Origin: Nostoc favosum CHAB5714
GTDB taxonomy: Bacteria > Cyanobacteriota > Cyanobacteriia > Cyanobacteriales > Nostocaceae
Direction of reading: 5' to 3'
Assembly: GCF_020829495.1 (NCBI RefSeq)
Contig: NZ_JAIVFQ010000011.1
Location: 62,001 to 126,000, forward strand
Length of the DNA stretch: 64,000 bases
A model generated the notes under the pieces. It did not search any database. It was not told the origin of the DNA and worked only from the letters and a program-made list of their open reading frames with translations. The translations under genes were made by a program, and so were the position numbers. The stretch's first letter is position 1. Every line of letters starts with the position of its first letter. Of this stretch, positions 35,305 to 43,432 are shown piece by piece.

Positions 35305-36006
35305 CTACTTGATTTTTTGTTTAATAAAGGTCACAACCTGAGTTAGCTGTTTCTTCAAGCCATCGATTTCAGCTTGCATTTTGACAATTTTCTCATTTAA
35401 TGCATTAATTTCTGCGTTGGAGGCTTCCCCAGCACTAGGAGTAGCGTTGCTTGCCGCCGTAGGCATCGCAGTATTTGCAGCACTAGGAGTAGCGTTGCTT
35501 GCCGCCGTAGGCATCGCAGTATTTGCAGCACTAGGAGTTGCTACCGTAGCAGTGGCTACATTAGAAGTTGCAAATGTGCCATTTTTGACACTTGCTGCTG
35601 CTCCTACTGGCGCTAGCTCTGGGCGTGGCTGTTTCGCCTTGGTCATAGCTAACTTAATTGCGTTAATTAGTTGCTTCTGATCAAAAGGCTTACCCAGAAA
35701 TTCAAAGTATTCAAAGGGTTCTGTGATTTTCTCAGTCACCTCTTCCTTGCGACCAGACATGATCACCAAAGGAATTTTCCTTAACTCCGGATCGGCTTGA
35801 ACTTTCTGGAAAACCTCCCAGCCACTCATTTTAGGCAACAGGAAATCCAGCATAATCAGGCTGAGTTTTTCCTGAAGAATGAAATTTAGCCCTTCCAAAC
35901 CGTCTTTTGCTTCCAGTACCTCAAAATTGCCCGGAGGCAACATTTCTCGTACTTTTACCCTGACAACTGTAGTGTCATCGATAACTAAAATTTTGTTGCT
36001 TGCCAC
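35305..36006 (-). CDS. CheY-like response regulator with Ala/Pro-rich linker and coiled coil
   Basis: The start is set at GTG 36006 (reads MASNKILVIDDTTVVRVKVR after initiation), since the upstream extension does not look like protein. The 233-residue protein is a receiver domain (acidic pair ILVIDD, phospho-Asp in LIMLDFLLPKMSGW, Lys in EFLGKPFDQ), then a low-complexity linker of Ala/Thr/Pro/Ser, then a coiled coil AEINALNEKIVKMQAEIDGL. The linker has a 48-bp tandem duplication (35432-35479 and 35480-35527) built from a dispersed repeat. It resembles PatA/Ycf29-like regulators without output domains. Confidence 0.85.
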   Translation of the reverse strand: MASNKILVIDDTTVVRVKVREMLPPGNFEVLEAKDGLEGLNFILQEKLSLIMLDFLLPKMSGWEVFQKVQADPELRKIPLVIMSGRKEEVTEKITEPFEYFEFLGKPFDQKQLINAIKLAMTKAKQPRPELAPVGAAASVKNGTFATSNVATATVATPSAANTAMPTAASNATPSAANTAMPTAASNATPSAGEASNAEINALNEKIVKMQAEIDGLKKQLTQVVTFIKQKIK

Positions 36007-36333
36007 GACTGTTTGCTCTAACAGAAACTTTAAGTGTAAATAGCGGCTTTGCCGATTGTCATTGAGAATTCCCCCACTATATACAAAATTTTTAGCAATT
36101 GGGGGATAGTATATTTCGGTATAAATGACATTGCTAGAGGTGTTTTGCAAAACTTTTGCTTGTGCTCTTTTCAATTTGTGTCATGGTGATATTTAAGGCT
36201 TTAGCTTTGTTCTAAGGCATAAGGGACATGGTGACACCGAGACATGGTGCATCGGTGAGAGCATCCTTGCGTCTATTCTTATCTATCATTTGTTAATTAA
36301 CAGACCATTACTCTCTATCCGTATCTTGCTTAG

Positions 36334-37287
36334 ATGTCTATGATTTCGTCACAACAAGCCGAACTAAAGTCTGAAATTATGGCAATGCCTAGCTGGTTAC
36401 GTCGTCCTATTGGCAAAGCCAGTGAAATCTCTACCGTACAACGCATTATTAAGCAGCGCCAAATTCACACGATTTGCGAAGAAGGGCGCTGTCCCAACCG
36501 GGGAGAGTGCTACGCCCAAAAAACTGCAACTTTCTTACTAATGGGGCCTACTTGCACACGCTCTTGTGCTTTCTGTCAAGTAGATAAAGGTCATGCACCA
36601 ATGCCTCTTGATTTAGAGGAACCCCAAAAGGTAGCCCAGGCGGTGCAGCTTTTGGGATTGCGTTATGTGGTGCTGACTTCTGTAGCCCGTGATGACTTGC
36701 CCGATCAGGGCGCAGGGCACTTTGTAGAGACGATCGCGACTATCCGCCAATTGAACCCAGAGACTCAAATTGAAGTGCTGACCCCTGATTTTTGGGGTGG
36801 TGCTGGTGTTGGGCAGTCGGGTCAACGCCAACGAATAGAGATGGTTGTAAAAGCCAAACCAGCTTGTTTCAATCACAATATCGAGACAGTGAAACGGTTA
36901 ACTGGGCCAGTGCGCCGGGGAGCTAAGTACGATCGCTCCCTCTCTGTACTGGCTATGGTCAAAGAAATCGATCCGACAATTCCCACCAAATCAGGTTTGA
37001 TGCTGGGACACGGAGAAACACTTGATGAAGTCGTTGAAACAATGGCTGATCTAAAGGCTGTGGGGTGCGATCGCTTGACTATCGGACAGTATATGCGTCC
37101 AACTCTTGAACATCTGCCAGTCCAAAAATATTGGACTCCAGAGGAATTCGATCAACTTGGCAGATTAGCATGGGAAATGGGATTCAACCATGTTCGTTCT
37201 GGGCCTCTGGTTCGCAGTTCCTATCATGCTGGTGAGGAGGGAGTGGGGAGTGAGGGGATGAGGGAGCAGGGGGAGATGAGGGAGTGA
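36334..37287 (+). CDS. lipA: Lipoyl synthase
   Basis: LipA inserts two sulfur atoms into protein-bound octanoate, making lipoate for pyruvate dehydrogenase and related enzymes. The 317-residue radical SAM protein has both iron-sulfur sets: the auxiliary cluster C48-C53-C59 ([12 protein letters not shown]) and the SAM cluster C74-C78-C81 (CTRSCAFC), plus the C-terminal RSSYHA. The last 17 residues ([17 protein letters not shown]) are not LipA sequence but are read from a tandem repeat that begins at about 37231. The PdhB subunit at 9244 is one client pathway. Confidence 0.95.
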   Translation: MSMISSQQAELKSEIMAMPSWLRRPIGKASEISTVQRIIKQRQIHTICEEGRCPNRGECYAQKTATFLLMGPTCTRSCAFCQVDKGHAPMPLDLEEPQKVAQAVQLLGLRYVVLTSVARDDLPDQGAGHFVETIATIRQLNPETQIEVLTPDFWGGAGVGQSGQRQRIEMVVKAKPACFNHNIETVKRLTGPVRRGAKYDRSLSVLAMVKEIDPTIPTKSGLMLGHGETLDEVVETMADLKAVGCDRLTIGQYMRPTLEHLPVQKYWTPEEFDQLGRLAWEMGFNHVRSGPLVRSSYHAGEEGVGSEGMREQGEMRE

Positions 37288-37380
37288 GGGAGTGAGAGAG
37301 TGAGGGAGTGAGGGAGCAGGGGAGGCAGGGGGAGCAGGGGAAGAAATAACCAATGCCCAATGCCCAATGCCCAATTCCCA
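37231..37380. repeat. GGGAGTGAGG-type tandem repeat reaching into lipA
   Basis: Imperfect units such as GGGAGTGAGG, GATGAGGGAG and GGAGCAGGGGGAG run from about 37231 to 37343 and are followed by three copies of AATGCCCA (37352-37373). The first 57 bases are inside the lipA reading frame. Confidence 0.9.
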
Positions 37381-37469
37381 ACTTCACACAAATATTCTTG
37401 AAGAATTTGAGTATTTGGTACACCAGTTTGGTATTTCTTAAAAAGTCCTGACATTAGGAGAATCGCATT

Positions 37470-37610
37470 ATGACTGCTAAAACGACGAAGAATTTACCAG
37501 TTGCCGACAGTGGAGCTAAACCTCCCTACGCCTTTCGCACAGGCTGGGCACTGTTCTTGTTAGCTATCAATTTTCTGGTAGCAGCCTACTATTTCCACAT
37601 TATTGAGTAG
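37470..37610 (+). CDS. psaX: Photosystem I subunit PsaX
   Basis: A 46-residue protein read directly from the DNA: MTAKTTKNLPVADSGAKPPY, AFRTGWALFLLAINFLVAAY, YFHIIE. The single membrane helix with FRTGWALFLLAINFLVAAYYFHI is the diagnostic PsaX sequence of filamentous and thermophilic cyanobacteria. PsaX is a small peripheral subunit at the edge of the photosystem I complex. The ATG (37470) has TAGGAG (37455-37460) at the right distance. It lies downstream of lipA, convergent with livH. Confidence 0.93.
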   Translation: MTAKTTKNLPVADSGAKPPYAFRTGWALFLLAINFLVAAYYFHIIE

Positions 37611-37631
37611 TTAGAAGTGGAGTGGTGCTGC

Positions 37632-38498
37632 TCAAATCGTTCCTTTGAATAAACCTTTGGGACGAATGAGCAGCACCAAAATCATGATTAACAGCGCTAC
37701 ACCTTGTTTGTACTGTGAACCCAGCCAAGGAGTGCTGATTTCTTGGACGATGCCAATGATAAAAGCTGCTGCGATCGCACCGTAAGGGTTGCCAATCCCA
37801 CCAAGAATTACTGAAGCAAATAATGGTAAAATTAAGAACCACCCCATATTCGGTCGCACGGCTGTAATCAACCCATACATACTGCCGCCCAAGGACGTAA
37901 GACTGCCAGCAATTACCCAAGTAAATAAAATCACTCGGTCAACATTGATACCTGAAACCCTGGCTAAGTCCAGATCGTCAGCAACTGCTCGCATCGCCTT
38001 ACCAATTTTGGTATTTTGCAGCAGGTAATGCAGTGCCAAAATTGCTAGCACCGCCAACCCCAATACCAATAATTGATTTTGCGGCACCTTTAAGCTAAAG
38101 ATGTCTAAAGCTGGCGTAACAGGTAAATTATAATTTTGGTTCTTGCCACCCCAGATAAAAATAATGCCGTTGCGAAGAAATAAGGCAAGTCCGATAGAAA
38201 TAATAATCAGCGTAGTGGAAGTAGCACGAATAGAGCGCATCTTTGACCACAGTAACTTTTCCGATAACAGCATTGCTGCTACTGTTCCTCCCGCCGCCAG
38301 GATCATCGACAGCCAAATATTAACTCCAATAGTGTTTATCAGCCAGGTTAGATAGGCTCCTAGAGTTAGAAAATCACCATGAGCAAAGTTAGATAGCCGT
38401 AAAATTCCGTAGGTAAGAGTGAGTCCGACTGCCGCTAAAGCAATAATGCTCCCCACTGCAATCCCATTAACGATTAGTTGAGCGAATTGTGTATCCAT
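37632..38498 (-). CDS. livH: Branched-chain/neutral amino acid ABC transporter permease (LivH type)
   Basis: The 288-residue protein is a membrane-spanning permease of about eight helices with the family marks VGLTLTYGILRLSNFAHGDFLTLGAY near the N-terminus and GKAMRAVADDLDLARVSGINVD (the coupling loop to the ATPase), followed by AGSLTSLGGSMYGL. In Nostoc, the similar NatD permease takes part in neutral amino acid uptake (family knowledge; orthology not proven). No binding protein or ATPase gene is next to it; those genes could lie elsewhere. Its start ATG 38498 is followed by a clear MDTQFAQLIVNGI. Confidence 0.9.
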   Translation of the reverse strand: MDTQFAQLIVNGIAVGSIIALAAVGLTLTYGILRLSNFAHGDFLTLGAYLTWLINTIGVNIWLSMILAAGGTVAAMLLSEKLLWSKMRSIRATSTTLIIISIGLALFLRNGIIFIWGGKNQNYNLPVTPALDIFSLKVPQNQLLVLGLAVLAILALHYLLQNTKIGKAMRAVADDLDLARVSGINVDRVILFTWVIAGSLTSLGGSMYGLITAVRPNMGWFLILPLFASVILGGIGNPYGAIAAAFIIGIVQEISTPWLGSQYKQGVALLIMILVLLIRPKGLFKGTI

Positions 38499-38703
38499 AA
38501 GCCTTAAGTTGCTTTAAAAAATTTTAGGTCAATGGTTCATATAATAATTTTTTTGGAATAGCAGCTAAATTTGACATCATAAGTTATGGTTTATAACAAC
38601 ATAAGTTATGGTTTATAAATAAAAAAGAATTGTCCGTTAATATACATAGAATCCTTTGCGGATTTTTATGCGTAGCTAAACCAGTTCAGCGGTCTAGTTG
38701 ACC

Positions 38704-40569
38704 ATGCAGCAGTACTCAAGCTTACCAGACCAGAACTCACAGATAGATGCAAGGCCAAAACCTTTGACAACAATTCAGCAACTTCGCGCCAGGTTGTGGC
38801 TGGAGAGCAGCTTGAACCAGTTGCAAAGTCGCCTTAATGATTGCCTGCTTTCTGCTTGTAAAACTGTCCCACAGGCAGGAGCCGCAGAAGCAGAAATTTT
38901 CCAAACTGTAGTCAACGAGATTAACAGTGCTGTCAACAGCAGTAATTTGGCGCTTACAGATTGTGCCGTAGGCATCGCTTTGTTTGAACCACAAGAAACT
39001 GTTGCCACAGTTTGCTATGTTTCTTGTTCTCTATCTTCAAACTCACAACCTTTATTTCTAGAATTGCTGACAGCAGAAAAAAAGCTGCTGTTGAGATTGC
39101 AAGAGGTCATAGAACTCGAATATTTGCAGCAGCTTGAGAATCAACAACCACCGAGCGCTTGGCGGTTAGCTGATGATTTTGGCAACGTCATGGGCTGGCT
39201 AATTATTGCCACAGCGCCCCTAAACTCTGCTCGTGAGTCGCTCATAAAATTACAAGCTCAACTCAAATCACAATTGATGGTAAGGTCTGCCAAGCTCTGT
39301 ACTACAGCCTTGGTACAACTTAGAAACATCCTATATTGGCAGCGACGGTATCAACAGTTAAGTAACTCTAATCAAGAATTGGAGCGCACCAATCAACTGA
39401 AAAATCAGTTTTTGGCAAACACCAGCCACGAAATTCGCACACCGCTTAGTTCTATTATTGGGTTTACCCACCTGCTTTTAGCCCAAGGGTACGAACCAAC
39501 TAAAGAACGCCAGCAAGAGTATTTAAATATCATTCAGTCTAGCGGCAAGCACTTGCTAGGTCTGATTAATGATATTTTGGATCTCTCTAAAATTGAAGCA
39601 AATCAGCTGGAGGTGCAGTGGGAAACAATTGATGTGCCAATGCTATGTAGCAATGTTTTCGCACTGGTGAAAGAGAAAGCCGCTAATAAGGGTTTGAAAC
39701 TCCGTCTAAAACTTGACCCCGATATCACAACCCTAGTAGCTGACCCCTTGCGACTCAAGCAAATGCTGTTGAATTTACTCTTCAATGCCCTAAAATTCAC
39801 CAGCAAAGGAAGTGTTGGCTTAGAGGTTGCTTCCAAAGGTCTATTTGTGGATTTTACAGTTTGGGATACTGGCACTGGCATTTCCCAAGAAGACCAGGCT
39901 CAACTGTTTGAACCCTATTTCCAAATTGCCAAGGCTGTCGCTGGTGGTGGTGAAGGTACTGGTTTGGGTTTAGCAGTAACTAGGAAACTCGCCCAAATTC
40001 ACGGTGGTTCTGTGAAAGTGGAATCTGAAGTAAATTGCGGTTCCCGTTTTACCCTTGTACTTCCCTTTAAGCAAGAAGTGGGAGTGGGGGGAGATGAGGG
40101 AGATGAGGGAGTGGGGGGAGATGAGGGAGATGAGGGAGCAGGGGGAGCAGGGGAAGAACAATCCTCCTCACCTCCTTTGCCTTTCACCCTTAGTTCTTCT
40201 GTAGATATTTTGCTGGTAGAAAATGACTTACCCAACGCTAATTTGATGCAAATTTATCTACGTAAATTGGGATATCAGGTGACTTGGGTTAAGAATGCTG
40301 CCGAGATGTGGGAAGCTTTAGCACAGTTAGACCCAGTGGTGATTTTGATGGATGTTCATCTGCCAGATGGAAATGGTCTTAAGTTGGTACAGCAGCTCCG
40401 AGAAAATCGGCAATATCAGACGATTCCGGTAATTGTTCAAACAGCAATGGCAATGAAAGGCGATCGCGAAACTTGTCTAGCAGCTGGAGTAAATGACTAT
40501 ATTTCTAAACCAATTGATTTACCACTTTTAGCCAGTCTGGTGGCCAAGTACAGCAAAGCCCCAATCTAA
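38704..40569 (+). CDS. Hybrid histidine kinase with receiver domain
   Basis: The start is at ATG 38704 (the TTG at 38698 in frame is less likely). The protein of about 621 residues has a GAF-like N-terminal part (40-200), a short coiled coil, HisKA with FLANTSHEIRTPLSSIIGF, a complete ATPase domain (NLLFNALKF, DTGTGI, GTGLGLAVTRKL), and a C-terminal receiver with LVENDLPNANL and VILMDVHLPDGNG. Between ATPase and receiver a 27-residue low-complexity stretch (GVGGDEGDE type) is read from a tandem repeat (40079-40157). No neighbour regulator is evident. Residues near 90 include another dispersed-repeat piece (GCCGTAGGCATCGC). Confidence 0.95.
   Translation: MQQYSSLPDQNSQIDARPKPLTTIQQLRARLWLESSLNQLQSRLNDCLLSACKTVPQAGAAEAEIFQTVVNEINSAVNSSNLALTDCAVGIALFEPQETVATVCYVSCSLSSNSQPLFLELLTAEKKLLLRLQEVIELEYLQQLENQQPPSAWRLADDFGNVMGWLIIATAPLNSARESLIKLQAQLKSQLMVRSAKLCTTALVQLRNILYWQRRYQQLSNSNQELERTNQLKNQFLANTSHEIRTPLSSIIGFTHLLLAQGYEPTKERQQEYLNIIQSSGKHLLGLINDILDLSKIEANQLEVQWETIDVPMLCSNVFALVKEKAANKGLKLRLKLDPDITTLVADPLRLKQMLLNLLFNALKFTSKGSVGLEVASKGLFVDFTVWDTGTGISQEDQAQLFEPYFQIAKAVAGGGEGTGLGLAVTRKLAQIHGGSVKVESEVNCGSRFTLVLPFKQEVGVGGDEGDEGVGGDEGDEGAGGAGEEQSSSPPLPFTLSSSVDILLVENDLPNANLMQIYLRKLGYQVTWVKNAAEMWEALAQLDPVVILMDVHLPDGNGLKLVQQLRENRQYQTIPVIVQTAMAMKGDRETCLAAGVNDYISKPIDLPLLASLVAKYSKAPI
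40079..40157. repeat. GGGAGATGAGGGAGATGAGG tandem repeat inside the hybrid kinase gene
   Basis: Two 33-bp units (GGGGAGATGAGGGAGATGAG with a short remainder) plus half units are present. The array is of the same family as the lipA-end array at 37231, and it reads through in frame as Gly/Asp/Glu-rich linker. Confidence 0.9.
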
Positions 40570-40617
40570 AGCGAAATTTGTTGAGTCGGGGCAGTGTCAA
40601 ACGGGAGCATCCCAAAT

Positions 40618-40740
40618 GTGTAAGTTATATCAAACCCACGTTATGAATTGTCATTGCGAGCGCAACGTAGTGGAGTGAAGCAATCCCATATCTTGCGATT
40701 GCTTCATTACGCTACCGCTTCATTCGCTTTTGACTTACAC
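40618..40740. repeat. Dispersed inverted repeat between hybrid kinase and larE-like gene
   Basis: GAAGCAATC (about 40677-40685) pairs with GATTGCTTC (about 40698-40706), inside a larger repeat flanked by GTAAGTTATATCAAACC. No gene lies in 40570-40886. Confidence 0.6.
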
Positions 40741-40886
40741 CTTCGTACAATTCTTTCCTAGAAGACGGTGTTGCTTGATTTTGCGGCTGTTGATTGACTT
40801 TCTGCTGAGTTTTTCTCTTGTCACTGCTGCTGTTTTTACTAGAATAGAATTTGCAGGGTGCTATCGGGTTTTGGCAGGATTGGGAA

Positions 40887-41717
40887 ATGATGCTGACAGA
40901 AAAATTTGAGCAATTAAGAGCTTTATTTCAAGAAATGGAGCAGGCGTTGATTGCCTACTCTGGGGGCGTTGATAGTACTTTGGTTGCCAAAATTGCTTAT
41001 GATGCGTTGGGCGATCGCGCTTTGGCTGTAACAGCTGTTTCTCCTTCGCTGTTACCAGAAGAGTTGGAAGATGCTAAAATTCAAGCTGCAACTATTGGGA
41101 TTGGGCATAAAATCGTCCAGACTCACGAGATGGAAAATCCCAATTACACTTCTAACCCTGTTAATCGCTGTTATTTTTGCAAAAGTGAATTGCACGATAC
41201 TCTCAAACCTTTAGCTTTAGAGTTGGGTTATCCCTATGTGGTAGATGGGGTAAATGCCGATGATTTGCATGATTATCGCCCAGGAATTCAGGCGGCGAAA
41301 GAGAGAGGGGCGCGATCGCCTTTAGCAGAAGTGGGTGTCACTAAAGTTGAAGTTCGGCAACTTTCGCAACAACTCGGTTTACCTTGGTGGGATAAACCTG
41401 CTCAACCTTGCCTCAGTTCGCGGTTTCCTTATGGTGAAGAGATTACTGTAGCTAAGTTACAACGAGTTGGTAGAGCAGAAATTTTCTTAAGAAAGCTAGG
41501 TTGGCAGAATTTGCGCGTGCGATCAGAAGTAGATACAGCACGCATTGAATTGGCATCAGAACAAATTAAAGAGTTTGTGTTAACTACGGATTTACAGAAA
41601 GTAGTTTTTGCATTTCAGGATTTCGGATTTCTTTACGTAACCCTGGATTTAGAAGGTTATCGCAGTGGTAAGTTGAATCAGGTTTTGAATCGGGAAGTCT
41701 TGGGCGTTAAACTATAG
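40887..41717 (+). CDS. larE: LarE-like ATP-dependent sacrificial sulfur transferase
   Basis: I start at ATG 40887 or 40890 (MLTEKFEQLRALF); the open frame extends upstream from a TTG. The 276-residue protein has the PP-loop IAYSGGVDSTLVAK (ATP pyrophosphatase), the LarE mark NRCYFCKSELHDTL, VVDGVNADDLHDYRPG, and PCLSSRFPYGEEI. LarE activates a pyridinium ring and gives up a cysteine sulfur for nickel-pincer cofactor synthesis in LarA systems; no larA, larB or larC is in the window, so the substrate here is open. Its end overlaps the convergent radical SAM gene by 11 bases. Confidence 0.85.
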   Translation: MMLTEKFEQLRALFQEMEQALIAYSGGVDSTLVAKIAYDALGDRALAVTAVSPSLLPEELEDAKIQAATIGIGHKIVQTHEMENPNYTSNPVNRCYFCKSELHDTLKPLALELGYPYVVDGVNADDLHDYRPGIQAAKERGARSPLAEVGVTKVEVRQLSQQLGLPWWDKPAQPCLSSRFPYGEEITVAKLQRVGRAEIFLRKLGWQNLRVRSEVDTARIELASEQIKEFVLTTDLQKVVFAFQDFGFLYVTLDLEGYRSGKLNQVLNREVLGVKL

Positions 41718-42771
41718 CATTTTCCTGGACTGTAGACACGGTTGTGCTTTTTTCACCTGCCTCACTTGTTTTTGCCAACTGCATCAGTGTCTCATACCAA
41801 TCCGTAATCGGTAGATGGGCAGGTGCTGTTAGCTCTTGATAAACCTGTTGGCAGAGTTCTCGAAAAGCCCGGTAGCGCTCTTGACGCCAATGCTTAGTGA
41901 GTTCGCTCAGAGATGCCTCATTAAGATTCCCTAGAGCATAATTGCGGTCAAAACCATGTTGCATTGGCACAACTGTCCCATCTGCTTCGATAATTAGGGG
42001 CGATATGAGTTCAGCAAAGCTGTAGTCTTCTTGATTTATTAACGATTCTTCTGCAAAAAAGCTACCGGGATTTGAACGCAGTAAATCTTGGTGAGTTAAA
42101 TCAATCTGAACAAACAGCTTGTCACCAAGGGCTTCTCGCAGACGCGTGGCTTTTAGGTAAGCATAGGATAAGATGCTGGGATTAGGTCTATATCCGACGA
42201 GGCTTTGGGTAGCATGTCCAACTTCCGCAAGTGGATGAATCTGCAATAATTTCGCCCTTTGCTCTAAGGCGAAGTTCGCAACCCAGTCTAACTCCCGGAA
42301 ATTTTGTTTTGTGAGTGTAAAAATAAACCCGAATGGGATACCAGATTGGCGAACCCCTTCGAGTCGAGCCGCCATTTTTTCAAAAGCTTGCTCTGAAGAA
42401 CGCATACGGTTATGAGAGGCTGGCATTCCATCAAGACTAATGGCAAGTAGATCAACCGCTCCAGTCAGCTGCTCTAAATGTCGCTCGTCCAAGAGTATGC
42501 CGTTGGAAGTAACCGTCGTATGCATCTGGCATTGATGAGCCTGTTTTAGCAGTTCGGGCAAAGGTTTGTAGACAAGAGGTTCTCCTCCTGAAAAGCTGGC
42601 AATGGTATATCCTTGTACACTTGCATCCGTAATTGCTTGTAAAAGGAGCGGGACACTGAGTTGGTCACGCTCCTCTGGGCTGGAAGAAGAGTAACAATGG
42701 AGACAGCGCAGATTGCACCGTCTGGACGGGTGGATTTGCAGAATGCGGTTAAAGTTTCCAGTAGATACCAT
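41707..42771 (-). CDS. Radical SAM enzyme, probable RiPP maturase with degenerate SPASM
   Basis: From ATG 42771 the 354-residue protein has the radical SAM cluster motif CNLRCLHC (Cys19, 23, 26) after RILQIHPSRR, SFSGGEPLVYKPLPEL (binding of SAM, GGEP), and AISLDGMPASHNRMR. The C-terminal region has the SPASM-like form LIIEADGTVVPMQHGFDRNYALGNLN, but the expected cysteine after P is Met and only one cysteine (in FRELCQQ) follows, so the auxiliary cluster is probably lost. Such enzymes modify peptides. The only peptide gene nearby is the precursor 128 bases upstream on the same strand. Overlaps larE by 11 bases. Confidence 0.85.
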   Translation of the reverse strand: MVSTGNFNRILQIHPSRRCNLRCLHCYSSSSPEERDQLSVPLLLQAITDASVQGYTIASFSGGEPLVYKPLPELLKQAHQCQMHTTVTSNGILLDERHLEQLTGAVDLLAISLDGMPASHNRMRSSEQAFEKMAARLEGVRQSGIPFGFIFTLTKQNFRELDWVANFALEQRAKLLQIHPLAEVGHATQSLVGYRPNPSILSYAYLKATRLREALGDKLFVQIDLTHQDLLRSNPGSFFAEESLINQEDYSFAELISPLIIEADGTVVPMQHGFDRNYALGNLNEASLSELTKHWRQERYRAFRELCQQVYQELTAPAHLPITDWYETLMQLAKTSEAGEKSTTVSTVQENAIV

Positions 42772-42922
42772 ATGCTTACTAATTACTAACTCCAATTACT
42801 CTTTCTGATCTAAAATTTTATGAAGCTTTGCAATGGTTAAGGGAAGGGTTAAAGGGTAACGATAAAAAGGAAAATTCCATCGCCACCCCTCTTCCCAAAC
42901 TTCTGGAAAAAGTCTTAGAATT

Positions 42923-43195
42923 TCAACCCTGCTTAGAGATATCTTTAGAGATATCTAGCCTGTTAGGATTGAAGGCGGGAATCCCATTAGGAAAAGGCTT
43001 AACAGGGATTAGAGGGGTATCTAGCTCCTTGATATCGGGGATGTCAAAGGCGGGAATCCCATTAGGAAGAGGATCATTGCCTCGTGGGAAACTGAATCCC
43101 CCTTTCACCTGTTCTAGTTCTTGTATTTCTTCTGGGGTTAGATCCATAAACAATTCGTCGCCTTGAATGTCTTGCCCTTCCAGACGGTTTTCCAT
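42923..43195 (-). CDS. Probable RiPP precursor peptide with duplicated core
   Basis: ATG 43195 follows a strong Shine-Dalgarno (AAGGAGA, about 43204-43210 on the complement), so the protein is 90 residues. The leader is acidic and helical, with DLTPEEIQELEQVKGG ending in Gly32-Gly33, the usual cleavage mark. The remainder contains the heptad PNGIPAF twice (44-50 and 69-75), in contexts PRGNDPLPNGIPAF and VKPFPNGIPAFN, followed by a DISKDISK-type end. Two repeats of one core motif behind a GG leader and beside a radical SAM gene is the picture of a modified peptide precursor. No transporter or peptidase gene is seen nearby. Confidence 0.75.
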   Translation of the reverse strand: MENRLEGQDIQGDELFMDLTPEEIQELEQVKGGFSFPRGNDPLPNGIPAFDIPDIKELDTPLIPVKPFPNGIPAFNPNRLDISKDISKQG

Positions 43196-43432
43196 GATAT
43201 TCTCCTTCGTTTTTACACTAAGTGCATAGGCATAGCCCATCGTAGACATCGCTAATTTCTGTGAGCGATCTGCACACATTTAATTTCATTCCCCTCAGAG
43301 GAACTTACGCAAATTTACTATTGAAATCACAAATATTTATATTTACAGACACTATTTGGCAGCCTGTCTACGCAATTTTCTAACTTATGGTGATGCGATC
43401 GCCCCAAACGTCGGCGTTGGCGTAGCGATCGC

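Noticed and set aside
39970-40235. Minus-strand Pro/Ser-rich frames opposite the hybrid kinase
   Set aside because: Complement of the tandem repeat array; no protein character.
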